DNA of 64,000 nt from contig OX365949.1 of NCBI GenBank assembly GCA_947247005.1, positions 9,620,001 to 9,684,000 on the forward strand. Reading direction: 5' to 3'. Both the position numbers and the translations under genes were made by a program. Every line of letters starts with the position of its first letter. Position 1 is the stretch's first letter. The notes under the pieces are model-generated. The model was not told the origin of the DNA and made no database searches. It was given only the letters and a program-made list of their open reading frames with translations. Source of the stretch: Spisula solida (Eukaryota; Mollusca; Bivalvia; Venerida; Mactridae). Below, piece after piece: positions 42,521 through 55,800 of the stretch.

Positions 42521-43233
42521 CATTAAAACAAATAGATACAAAATGTATATTTGAAAAAATAATCACAAAGTATTATGCGTAACGATACAGTACACTTTTA
42601 TGTGAGCGTTGAGTTTATCAAAAATAAATCAAAACAAACAAAACTGCAGAACACAACTCTCACACGTCTTTCATGGGTAAAATTGGACATTCTTACTTAG
42701 TATAAAAGTCAATAAGATCATTAGATCAAGTAAAACATGATAAATATTACAAAAAAGCAGAATCATTCAGTTCCGGCCGAGTTGGAGCTTGCCGAGTTAG
42801 TTATCCGGCCAAAGAATATACGGCCGAGTTGACAAACATTGTGACCGAGTTTCATAAAGATTTTAGTGAAAACAGTGTTAACAGTCCAATTGTTGACGGC
42901 GGTCGGCGGACGCAGGAAATAGGGCGATCACAAAGTTATTTAGGGTTCCTTAAATTTTACTTCGAGATAACGGATGGTTCGGGTTTTATACCTGGTCGAG
43001 TTACAATAGCAAATTTCACGATTTAGTTGTTCTCACGGTTCACATAAAAACACAAAAAGTAGTTCGTAAACAACTTATCATGTTGTTATTAAATCAATTA
43101 GCAAATTCTTATAATAATGATTATATGGTGAAATTGTTATAAATGTCATTGTAAAAAGCCCGTTTTATATTTCTTAAACATGAAAAGAAACGAAATGTCA
43201 GCGTAGTAATATATTTGTTTTCAGTCGTTCAAG
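42521..43233 (+). promoter_or_regulatory. upstream region of GLG1
   Basis: About 0.7 kb with no gene. No TATA-like box stands out at a fixed distance. TTTGTTTTCAG|TCGTTCAAG directly before the ATG resembles a 3' splice acceptor, so the start codon may lie in a second exon behind an untranslated first exon. A 65-codon frame (42829-43026) has no recognisable features. Confidence 0.35.
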
Positions 43234-43848
43234 ATGGTGGCACTCAATCGACGTGTACAAGTGTCAGATATGTTTCCCCCTAACTTTTTCTTGTTTTGCT
43301 TACTATGTTACGTTTTGACTTTCGAAAACATTCATGTTAATGCTTTACCACCAAATCGAGGCAACGTTAATAATGTCCTGAACGAAGATAATGGGATAGA
43401 CGGACCCCAGGCTCCAAAAGCTATGGACAATATGGGACATCATGATCAACCATTGAATCAGGGGGCTGGGCATCAAGGACCTATGGGAAATCAAGCAAAT
43501 TTTGCTAATATAGGAAATCAAGGGCCATTGGGAAATCAAGGCATTATGCCGAATCAAGGACTAATGGGAAATAATAATATGCAGGGTGGCAAAGCAGCTT
43601 TGGGTGGTTTTAAGAACAACCCGAACATGCAACCCGGTCAAAATTTAGATTTGAGAGACAGCATAAGGAGTCCTGGTGGTGGTGCACCCAAACATAATCA
43701 AGTACCTGGCCCCGGGGCACACAAGAACGTGTTGTTATCAACGCATGAAGATTGTCGTGATGATGTTGAACAGCTTTGCAACACGAAAACATTAAGAAAA
43801 AACAACTTTGCTATATTAGACTGTCTGCAGGGAGATATTGATGTTCAG
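43234..43848 (+). CDS. GLG1: GLG1 exon 1 (signal peptide, low-complexity linker, start of repeat 1)
   Basis: 205 codons, ends in phase 0 at CAG|GTAACT. The signal peptide probably ends after HVNA (residue 37). Residues 74-118 repeat GNQG(P/I)(M/L)-type units. The first cysteine repeat starts at DCRDDVEQLC and reaches DCLQGDIDVQ. Confidence 0.88.
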
Positions 43849-46800
43849 GTAACTTGCACACGTACAAGGCTTTTATTTTGGCACCTCAATTGTCCTTTAA
43901 CTTTGTCAACACAAGGCAACTTTATGAAGGATTAATATTAATAATAAACTAATGTGTTACTAATGTAAATCAAGGTTAACAGAAATACTGGCTGGCGACC
44001 ACCAAATCCGGACGACCACCAATCCCGACGGACTCAAAAACGCTTTATAGCGGCCATTAATTTTGATTATCTGTTGTCAATCAATTAGACGCTTGATTTT
44101 TGTCAACACTACGAAGTAGCAACGATTAAAGTTAAATATTTTACAAGAAATGTCGCATTTATTTTCGTTTACACCGGCAAAGCTTGTTTACATTACGGGG
44201 AAGTCGAAAATCGTATAACTGCACAATACTTCTGCGCCGCCCCGAACTGTAAACTACGGTCCTTATCCTAAATATGAGTTAAGCCGATGCAATGTTTTTT
44301 TAACAGATAAACCAGGAAAATATAGCTTAAGTAAAATACGTGCAGAGTTTCAAAAACATTGTACGTCATTTTGTATCAAAATGCCCGCTTTGAAAAGTGA
44401 ACGTTTAAAATTTTACCGCTAAGTTTCGATCAATATTTTTCATATATTCACGGGAGATAAATCGTACAAATTTTGTACAAACCGTTCACTGGTGCTCTCC
44501 CTTGTTTCATTACACAGTTTAATTCGAAATTTGACGCCTTTTTCGTAATAAAAACACGACAACACAGTGTCTGGATTGATGGTCCTGTTGGACTTAAAAA
44601 TGAGGATGTACTGACCCCTACAACGGCCCTCAAAAATGCACTTGAGCTATTTTTAGAAGTAAACAAATTAGCTCTTCAGTTCAGAGACGAACCTGGCTTT
44701 GTTCAGGTGAAATTTCAATGGCTTGATCAATTACACATTTCTCGAGTTAACGTGAAAAATATGCCAAAAGTGTCCGGATGTAGGACGCCTGCCAGTACAG
44801 TACTCTCGTAATCCGTAGCTAATGAACAGGGAGTCCGGGACCTGAGGGTTCACACAAGTGTGTAAACATGACAATTGACATAACTTCTTGAGAATAATTT
44901 GTTCGAAGTTGGTCTATGAAAATTGTTTATGATTAGGAACCAATCCCAACCATACTTTGTTTATGGAAGTGAATTGTTTGTAAAGTTTTATTACTATTGT
45001 TCACGCGTAGTTGACCAAAATTATCTGTTCAATCAAGAAAACTAATTTATCAAGTTAACATAAACTATGGTCAACCCAGCCAGGGTTCTTGGCTTTAGAA
45101 GCCTTTAATAGTAAACAAATTTGGGTACAAACTTTATTGATTTGATAGATCTATGTGTACAATACCAATAAACTTTAGTATTCAAGACACATGCTTTTTC
45201 AAATCTAAAAAAATAGTGTATACATTTGACCTTTGGCCATAAATTTGTTGAATTGCCCTGAAGACTAAAGTGAACCTATGTATACGTTTTCGATTCTTAA
45301 AGATTTTTAGCCTGTTTGTTTGTACTACTGGATTACGGTATGTAGGTCTATAAACCTAATTGACTTCTTGTCATTACCTTAAACTTTATATGGAGGTTGG
45401 TCATTTTCAGTAGACCTAAAACACCCTATTGATTTGAGGTCAGTAAGTCAAGGTCAGGCCAGAGTTTTTTATTTTTTTGTTACTCGGACATTTTTGAGAA
45501 AAAAGTCCACAGGAGGAGGGAAGAAAATAAAAATAAAAACTCCCAAAATGTAGTTTAGGGTGGATTGTAGTCAATGATAGTATATTATGGACAGCAACAA
45601 TGTTAGTTCTAACAGCAAATTTATGTTATAACAAATACAGTGCACATGTATCTGTATCATTGATAAAGAATTTTAAAAAATCTACAGAAATTTAACTACA
45701 TGTACATTTCATTTAAAAATAACTTTCAGTTAGATATTTTTCTATGATACCTGTGCACAATGGTAAATGAGAGCACTATACCTACTTATCTATAGTAAAA
45801 TATTGAAATACATAATGAAACAAGGTGTATACATGTAGTAACATTACCATCATAATATTTGATATAAAAAATGTTTACAATTTTAGATTTCCAATTTTTT
45901 TTTTTTGAAAATGCCAAAAAATAGGGCAGACGGGTCCGAGTAACGAAAAATCAAAGAACTCTGGCCTCAGTTAACCTAGGCCATCACCATGACCTTTAAA
46001 AGAAACAACTGTAAGGCTAAAAGATGTAAGAATTTATGAAAATATGTCGAGGTCACAGTTGGAGGTCATTAAGGTCCAATTAATATTTGTCCGGACCATA
46101 ACTTTATGTCCTGCGTTGACACCTCTAAAGTCACTGTGTCATATTTTATAAAACCTTAACTTTTAAGAGCTTGTTTCACAATCAATTGAATTAAAACTAA
46201 AGTTTATATTTGTTTGAAGTAGTAATAGATTAATGTATGAATGTGCTGTATTTATTGTTCAAATGACCTAGAAAAAATAATGTGATTAGATCATTAATGT
46301 GATCTTGAGTGTTTTATATTGTTCATGCTTCACTGATTTTATTGTTCTGAATTAATTTATGTGTATGTATACAATTACATGATCATGTTACAATTTACGC
46401 ATGAATGAATTCCAGGTAAAAAATGTATGGTAACTGGTAATGACAGGTTGATGATGGATGGGACCAACTGATAATTATATATTTTCTTCCTGTTCACCAT
46501 CATTTACCATTATCTGGTTATGATGTTAGTAACACACATGCAGGGATCATGTACAACTTCCTTGTAAACTAGCTCGGTAATTGATGACAGTATACATTTC
46601 CTGTTGACAGTTGTTTAACTACATTATATATTAACAGTAAAGTGAAGCATCCATCCAGTGACTAGCTAGTAGAGTTTCCTAAAAATGAATAATAATCATT
46701 TCCGACATACTGCCATGTAGTCTGGCCTCCATACATACTGCCATGTAGTCTGGCTACCCGACATACTGCCATGTAGTCTGGCTACCCGACATACTGCCAT

Positions 46801-49800
46801 GTAGTCTGTGGCTACCCGACATACTGCCATGTAGTCTGGCTACCCGACATACTGCACTGTAGTCTGGCCTCCATACATACTGCCATGTAGTCTGGCTTCC
46901 CGACATACTGCACTGTAGTCTGTGGCTACCCGACATACTGCCATGTAGTCTGTGGCTACCCGACGTACTGCCATGTAGTCTGTGGCTACCCGACTAGCTG
47001 CCATGTAGTCTGTGGCTACCCGACATACTGCCATGTAGTCTGTGGCTACCCGACTAGCTGCCATGTAGTCTGTGGCTACCCGACTAGCTGCCATGTAGTC
47101 TGGCTACCCGACATACTGCCATGTAGTCTGTGGCTACCCGACTAGCTGCCATGTAGTCTGTGGCTACCCGACTAGCTGCCATGTAGTCTGTGGCTACCCG
47201 ACTAGCTGCCATGCAGTCTGGCTACCCGACTAGCTGCCATGTAGTCTGGCTATCCAACATATTGCTGTCTACCCAATATACTGCCATGTAGTCTGGCTAC
47301 CCGACATACTGCCATTTAGTCTAGCTAGCTGACATACTGCCATGTAGTCTGGCTACCTGACATACTGCCATTTAGTCTAGCTAGCTGACATACTGCCATG
47401 TAGTCTGGCTACCTGACATACTGCCATGTAGTCTGGCTACCCGACATACTGCCATGTAGTCTTGCTACCCGACATACTGCCATGTAGTCTTGCTACCCGA
47501 CATACTGCACTGTAGTCTGGCTACCTGACATACTGCCATGTAGTCTGGCTACCCGACGTACTGCCATTTAGTCTAGCTAGCTGCTACCCAACATACCGCC
47601 ATGTAGTCTGGCTACCGTAGATAATATATTGTCACTGACTGATGAGTTTTCTAATTCAATTCAACGTAGGGTGACATGGTCTGTATAGACAGACTTACTG
47701 CCACAATGTCAAGTTTGACTTTGATTGGTCAATAATAGTTTCCTTGGAGTTAGTGCCCTTGATTTAATGCTTATATACCCCTTTTTCTTGCGTGTAGAAG
47801 TTGAAATAAATTTACTGGTCTTGAAATTACAACTGATTCAGACCAGAATGGGTTTAGATGCTGCACAACCTGGTCAATTGAAACATTGCAATCTTGCTGT
47901 ACAAATTTTTTGAATCTTGTTGCATGCAAATCCCAAGGATTGCTCAGATGAAATTAATGTTACTGTTGAATAATTTTTTTATACTTTCCTTTATTTCAGT
48001 CCAGAATTTCTGAAAAGTGCCAACATGTAAGTATTGCATTTTACATTTCTTGCATAAATTTTTGCCTACACAAAAATAATAAATTTGTAAATAAGAAATT
48101 GGCGATCTGGGTTCCAATTCTGATCATGGTACCATTACCTGAAAAATTTACTAAGATGTTGTGTTCCTCCACATGGCCCTCGTGTCTCCATTTTTGTGAG
48201 CAGTTTTGGCCCCATTACCACCACCCCCCCCCCCCTAAATGAATATACATTTTCCCCCTATTTTCTGAAAAGAATTTCCCTTTTTTTTTGAAAGTCAATA
48301 AGAGCCTTTGTAAATGCTATTCAGCAGTTACTGTGGCTGTTGTTATAGCTTTAAATTGGCTATTTGTTCATTTAATATGTATTTTTTTTATAATGGTATT
48401 GATATTTACAAAAGACAAAATTCACCCTTTTCTTCAAAATGAAGCGAAATTCCCCTACCTGAGGGCCCCTGTCCCAGAAGTTTAGTGAGAGCCCTGATCC
48501 ACATGTGGAGAAGGTTCTGGTTTGGTGAGTTTGCCACTCTATATAGCTGGAAATTGTTGTGAAACAGCGTTATACACAGATAAACTGTCTCACACTGTAA
48601 CTGAATGATCTCCCTTGATTGTTTTTCTCTTCGTGAACATTGCTCCTAAATTACATGTAATTTAATAAAATGATTTGTTTAAAGACCATTAAGGTTCACA
48701 TTATATTTTGAAACAACTGTAATTCTATTTTTATAATGTAGTACACACAATTCTATTTTAAGGCCAATATGTACATTTGTATCATACATTTCAATCTACA
48801 AAGCGGTGTTTACAATAATAATTATTTTTGTTACATGTTTAGAATTACCTCCCTTTATTTTCTCTACCTAATTTTGTTACAGTTGATATGGACATACAAA
48901 CAGAACCTAACTAAGGATGATAGATTTGATTCTGGTGCCAGTGATGTCTGCTCTAATGTGTTTAAGCAGGTAAGGAAGTACATGCATAATTACAGCATAT
49001 TGATATAATTGAAATAAATGTATTTAGTCTATTGTATCTTTGGTATTCACAGAGCATCTCAGTAGAAAATCCCAGGTGCTGACATTTTATATGCATGAGT
49101 ACATTACCAGGTTCATGCATGGAACATGTCAATTTCCTCGAGAGAGTTGTGCCTTGTCATTTTGATTAGTGTTGAACAGTTCAAAGTATATCTACATACG
49201 TATTGGTTATCCACAGCACTTCATGACATATGAACAGATAAAAGCAATAGTCAAAGTCTGATGTCACTTAATGCATATCTGCCTAGTGAAGTTACTTAAG
49301 AGTTTAAATTATTTATTGACATTGTGATGGGATCAGGCCCTGACTTCCCAAAGTATCTCAAGTATAAGTCTTGGCTCAAATTGAGAATTTGGTCTTATCA
49401 GAGTGTGAATGTTAGATACATCAGAAGTATGTGATCTTGAATTTTATTGTTATAAATTCAGAATGAAGAGTCTGTTTTGTGATGCCCATTTTATGTCCAG
49501 CTTCGCATAGAAATTACTTCAAAGGGACAGTATGTACAATGATATTAAGCTCAAATTGAGATCCTTCAGGAGGTCGGGGCATGGGGTTTAACAGCAGTAT
49601 TTGTATTGTATTTTAATTCATATTCCCTTGTAATGCTTTCAGATTGAAGAATGTCGGATATTACCAGAAGGAGAGGGTTTGAGGATTCCATGTTTGATTG
49701 AACATATGGACAATATAACTGATAGAAACTGTATGCAGTTCCTCAGTAAGATGGCCAATATTGTGTTTGCTGATTATAGACTGGTTTATCATTTTATGGA

Positions 49801-52800
49801 GAATTGTAAATCAGATGTGGAAAGATTCCAGTGTGGACGTTTAGATGATAATACAGAGGTATGGACTTGATTTATGTATGATCTTTACATTTCAAAGTGG
49901 ATTATCTCTTAATAATTATTAGTACTCATTATTAAAGTGTTTTGGTCAGTTTATTTAGACTGTTCAGATTTAATCGCTGTTTTTGTGTAATTTTGTGTCA
50001 TAAGAACAGGGATTCCAACTGATTATGACCCAGGGCTTTTTTCACTATATACGAGGGGCCTATATTAGGCCCCCTTTACAATTTCCTATAGGCCCCTTTC
50101 ACAAACCTAAAAGGCCCCTTAATTCACAATTAGAATTTGCGCCATGGTTTTTTTAAAATCAACTTCACAAAGCACCAAACAAACAAATCACAGATAACAG
50201 TCATATATTCCTGTACAGGACTTGATATAAAGTATTATATCATAGATACATGCATGTTTGTGAAAAGCTGACAAAAAATGAACTAACATCTGAAAAATTT
50301 TGTATCATAATTTGATGATTTATCGTGTTAAGTGTTTCACAATTTGAAAAGTTTCCGTGCCTACTTTTTCACAATTTTGAGAATTTTCGCGCTAAATTTT
50401 CCCTAAACAAAGGGCTTGGTCCTCTTCACAATTCAGCGAAAAAAAGCCCTGTGACCAATGTGCTATTTCGTCTACTTAGCAAGGGAGATAATTTATGTGT
50501 TGATAATGTCTGTCTTGGTAAGGGGGATAATTTATATGTTAGTAATGTCTGTCTTGGCAAGGGATATAATTAAATGTCGTTAAACAAATGTAAATAGTAG
50601 TGAATTTACTTTATAACAAATTTATGTAAATCCAGACTTTGGTGTCCAGTGAAAGGATTTAATTTTAATCGTAAAAACATTTATTATCGTAGGTCAAAAA
50701 CAATTGCACAACATTGAATACAATGGCATTTGTTCCTTTATATGACATTTCAGAAACAGCATATGCAAGGTAATACCATCTTATGTTTGGCTCGTAAGAT
50801 TACCGACCTTGATGGCAACTGTAAGAAGCAGGTATTACGTGTAGCAGAGCTTCAATCCGATGATTACCACCTTGACCGACCACTTTATTACGCTTGTCGT
50901 GATGCTAGGGAACAGTTTTGTGAGACTGTACATGCTGGTGGTGGAAAAGTATTTGACTGTTTGTTGAAACATAAAAATGAGCAAAAAATGGAAGAAGAGG
51001 TGAGTTTGTTCTAGGCTTCAATCTTTAAACAAACTATGATTGTTATTGCATACTGTATAAGCGGTTAAGTTATTGAAGCTAAAATATTACAAATGGCAAA
51101 TTTTGCTCTTATCTGAGTTTTGATAAACATAACCTGCTTTGATTGTGTGGTTACATTACACTTCAGTGTCTTAATTGAAAATTAATTAATGTAAACTTGT
51201 TAACATGAATATTGTTCATCTGTCTGCCTAAGGGAATAAGTTAATTGATTGGTGTATACTGGTTAAGTTGATATTTTTACTGTTTGTTTTGAAACCTTTA
51301 TGAAATATAGCTGGTGAAAATGTTATAGGTTTTCTTAGGTACAGCAAAACTTCATTAATAAGACCACCCTGAAAATCCCATTAAAACCAATCTCATGATT
51401 GGGTTGGTCTAAGTAGTGAGGTTGAATAGTAAGAAAATGGGCAGGAAAATTGTGGTCTTACTTTTGGTGTAGTCTTTAGATGAGATTTTACTGTATACTT
51501 TAAGGAGTCTTCACTCATTCTGATACTGACTTACTGCTGTACAGTGTATGACCACTTTACTCCGTCAGCTTTTAATTGATTAATCTGTGGTATTCTCCCA
51601 GAAAGGCTAATTAGGCCCCTACTGATTTAGGGGATTATGCACGTCTAAAACTATTTTGATTCTGACATAAATTGTTGTTGCTATGGAGATGGAAAAGGTG
51701 AAAAACATCCAAAATCTAGATTTTGCCATAACTCAAACAGTTTCCAAGCTTTGCCGTCAGGTGTCCAAGGTCATGTGACTAGATGGTCTCCATATGCGTG
51801 AAATACTCTTGACCTAGTAAACATATAATAATATTTAACTTTTTTGCAGTGTAAAGAACTGTTGACTGTAAGACAGCAGCTTATAGCTGAAGATGTTAAA
51901 GTGAAGAAGACATTTTATGAAGCGTGTGAGAAGGACATGAGAAAGTATCAATGTATAACATCACCTCATACTGAGGACGGGCATGCTGAACGATCTACAG
52001 TACTACTCTGTTTGGAGAATGCTTTAAAGAAAGGTTTGTTGATTTTTTTGTTTTCTTAAATATGGTGAGTAGGACTTTGAGGCCTTGGAACACCCTAGAA
52101 ACCTCAAACAGGTTCTTCGGCCCAGGCAAAATAATGATATACTAGTAGACAGCAGATGACTCGAACAAGTAGATTGTTTTCCCAGCCTGAAAGCAGTTAG
52201 AGACATAAGGGTAATACTGTAGTCAAGAGTGGATCATAAAATTGTTGTGATATGGACATATTGAAACATAATTTCCTGTCATGCAGCCAAGCCATATGTT
52301 CAAACTTCTATTTATTGACTAGTTACAGATTCTTGGATATTTGTTGATTTTGGCGTAAGACTAAATTTTAGTTAACTGAATGATCACAGAAATCAATATT
52401 TTGGTGTAGCCACAAGTAAAAATTTAATATTTAGTGATCATGAGTGAAATAAAATTTGATCTTTGATCAAAAATCAACAAATTTTCTGTTTATTATATGC
52501 TTATATATTCTCGTATAAAGGTACAATAATTAGCTTAATTAGAAATATTACTTTGAAATAAGAACTTAACTGAGTGACAATTATGGCCCCATTATGAGAT
52601 TACGCATAACTTGGAGCCCAATGCTGTTGACCTTACTTTTCTTTCTGTATGGTACTGGAACCAGCTTCTAAAACAGTGGAAAAAAATTAAACTGTTACTT
52701 TCACTGATAATTTTCTATAACGCATTGACAGCATATATTATAATTATAATAAACACTGATCAGAAAATTGCTTGTGACATTGGCAATCATGATAATTATC

Positions 52801-55800
52801 CGTCATTGTTTGTTTGTACAGATATGAAAGTGGCAGCAACATGTATTGCTGAGATGTCCGAGTTACGTCAGGCTTTGATGGAAGACTATCAGATCACTCC
52901 AGAAATTGTCACAAGGTAAGATGGTTTTTACTTAAACATATATACCCAAGACATGTTGGGTTCAACTTTTACATAAAATTCAACTTTTACATGAATTGGT
53001 GAATTGTGTTTAATTCAATATGCTTAAAACGTAGGTGTCTCATAAGCTATATTGGCTGACCCTTTTTATCAAGGTGGCTGTGACAGTATGATACAAGGAG
53101 AGCCAGAACTAAGTTTTACTGTTTTGGATCCAAACTTTTGGCTCAATAATTAAGTTTTGGGACTTATGGTTAGATCCTTTACCCATGCGTCTCATATGTA
53201 TATTTGTATGATAGAAATTGTATGTACTATATTATTTGGGTAATAAAATATGCTTAAACTTTAAACTAAGTATAATAAATAAACACTGTATATATTGATG
53301 TAGCTTATTACGTGTTTTTGTTGCAGATGTGACAATGAAATTCAGCAGTTTTGTAACAATGGTTTAGACCGTGGAGGTAAAACTATTCATTGCCTGATGG
53401 AATATGCTAACCCTCGTGCACTTCAGAAGATGCGTAAAAAGGGTGATCAAGTTCCAGAATTCCGTGCTGTATGTCGTGCTGCTGTATGTATGCTGATACT
53501 TTCTTATCATATGACCTAAAATATATTGTTTTTAGTTTCCGCTCCAGTAACCCATGTTATTTCGGACATTAAAGTTAGCTAATTTCTTCCCGAAACTCTT
53601 GTAACTATTAAACTGATTCTCAATCATAGTTTTTGGGTAGCCCCGATTTAAGGGGGAAGGATACTTCTAAATGTTTTAAGATATCTTTATAATATTTGGT
53701 ACTGTCAGGCCTAGACACTAACTATTGTGGCCACTGATCAGACAGGGAAAAAGCGCCCAATTTGTAAATAGGACAGTTACTGGTCCTCTAGAATTTTCAC
53801 TGGTCCTTCTGGATTTTCACTGGTCTCAGACCAGCGGGACTGTGTTTAACTTAGTGTCGAGCGCTGACTGTTAAAAACTAAAGACAGTACGGGCTTGTTT
53901 TAAACTCCATATCAAAATTGATATATCAGCTAAAAGCTTTGATTATTCTCTACAAATCTATGTGTCCGGAATAGTTTGCCCTATGTTGGAGACATACGTT
54001 TTTATGTCAAAAAGCCTAATAGTTGATGATATATATATAATATTGCGTTGATCTGATCATTATGTGTTTATGTTTGATGTGCACAGTTGGAAGACTTGCT
54101 GAAGGAAGCTGATGTGGCCTCAGATTATACTGTGGACAGAGTACTGGCTGAAGCTTGTCAGGAAGTTCTGGAAAATGATTGCAAAGATGCTGGTGAAACA
54201 GGGTAAGTTTTATTCCTTTTAACAGATGATTCAACTATTAAAATCTTTGAAACAAAAGAGTCCAGATTCAGTTTGACCTACTTAAAAATGCTCACCCAAG
54301 AAGGAGTTAGGACTAGATGATTACTTAATCAAGGACAAATGGTTTGGTCAGTTGGCTGCTGTGTTGTTGAAAATTTGTTGAACAACAATTCATTGAAAAA
54401 ATATAACATCTGTGTTATCATGTGTTAGTTTTAGTATTCTTGTGTTGTAGGGTAGTGAATTGTTTAATGGAGAAAGTGGACTCTGATCACATGACTGATG
54501 AATGTGAAGATAGACTATTGGAAATACAGTATTTTATTGTCAGAGATTTCAAGTAAGATTTCTAGAAATACAGTATTTTATAGTCAGAGATTTCAAGTAA
54601 GTAACATTAATTGTCCCGCTGGTGAACCTCTGACAGTGATGAACTTAATTAAGCAGCAAACCGTGTTTTACAATTCCCAACAAAACCACTATCGTTAAAA
54701 TGCAATTTTATGTGCATTCATAATGCATGTCTGTTAAGGTAGCATTGTTTCCAGCCTTCTTGTTTTGAAACTGAAGCAGAAAAGACTCCGCCCATTTGTT
54801 TGTCTCAAAGGTTATCAAGCAAATCCATTGCACCCAAAATTATAGCCTTTCATTTGCCCACTCATTCTCGATTTACATAATGTATTTATATCTCGTGTCG
54901 AGTCAATTAAGGAATAAACAATATGCACTAGTCTAAGCGCAACTGTGGCTTATACAGTAAAGTTTCACTACAAGACCAATTCAGTTATTTGAAATAATGC
55001 AGACTTTTGCTATTTTGAGGTCCCTTAGTCTTAAAGTAAGATAAAAAAAGGTTGTCTATTCAAGACCGATTCCCTATTAAGACCATCTTTTTGCCTGGTT
55101 AGACCATCTGATTAGTGGAATTCTACTGTAATTGACATTCATATATTTGTTGTTATTGTGTAGATTGGACAATGAGCTGTACAAACAATGTCACAAGGAC
55201 GCGGTAGAACTGTGTAACGCAGGGGAGGATTGGGCAGATATCAACAATCCATCGGCCAGTAATTCACCTATGATATTCCCATGTTTATATAGACACATGA
55301 AACATGATGAGGTAAGACACTGTAACTCGTCAAATCAGCTACTTAGTAAAACTTTTATTTATTAGAATATAACCTATATTTTGAGCCATTTAAAACGCCA
55401 ATATTTTTGGTGGTTTTTAGGAAAATTTAATCATTAAAATTTTGCTCTCAACAGATATGAAGTCATGTGTAGGCGCAAATTTCCATTGGCCAAACAAAAT
55501 GCAGGATGTGATGTTCTAAGCCTTTTTAATTATTAAAAATGTGCTTAATATGTTCTAACTATTACTAAAACACCTGGAACTCCTTAAATAAGACTGTGTA
55601 TGTTCAAAAGTTCTATCATCTTCATGTCCTGCATTAATAATATTCCGTTTGTTATTTTAGTTGATTAAATATTTTTTCTTTGCATACAATTACATTTGTA
55701 TGCAAACACCCTGATTTAACGCATTCTAGGTCAGGGAAACATAAATTATTGTATTATGATTGTATGATGTATAATGAAATGTATAAAAAAAGGAGATTAT

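Noticed and set aside
43345..43557. Minus-strand 70-codon frame overlapping GLG1 exon 1
   Set aside because: Shadow of the low-complexity coding segment on the other strand.
46754..47094. Minus-strand frames of 60 and 84 codons with a repeated YMAASRVATD-type peptide
   Set aside because: They are a by-product of the 30-bp minisatellite, whose length is a multiple of three. No start context, flanking gene or non-repetitive coding sequence.
46702..47617. Possible CRISPR-like array (28-30-bp repeated units)
   Set aside because: Units abut without unique spacers and the region is an intron of an animal gene. It is a minisatellite.
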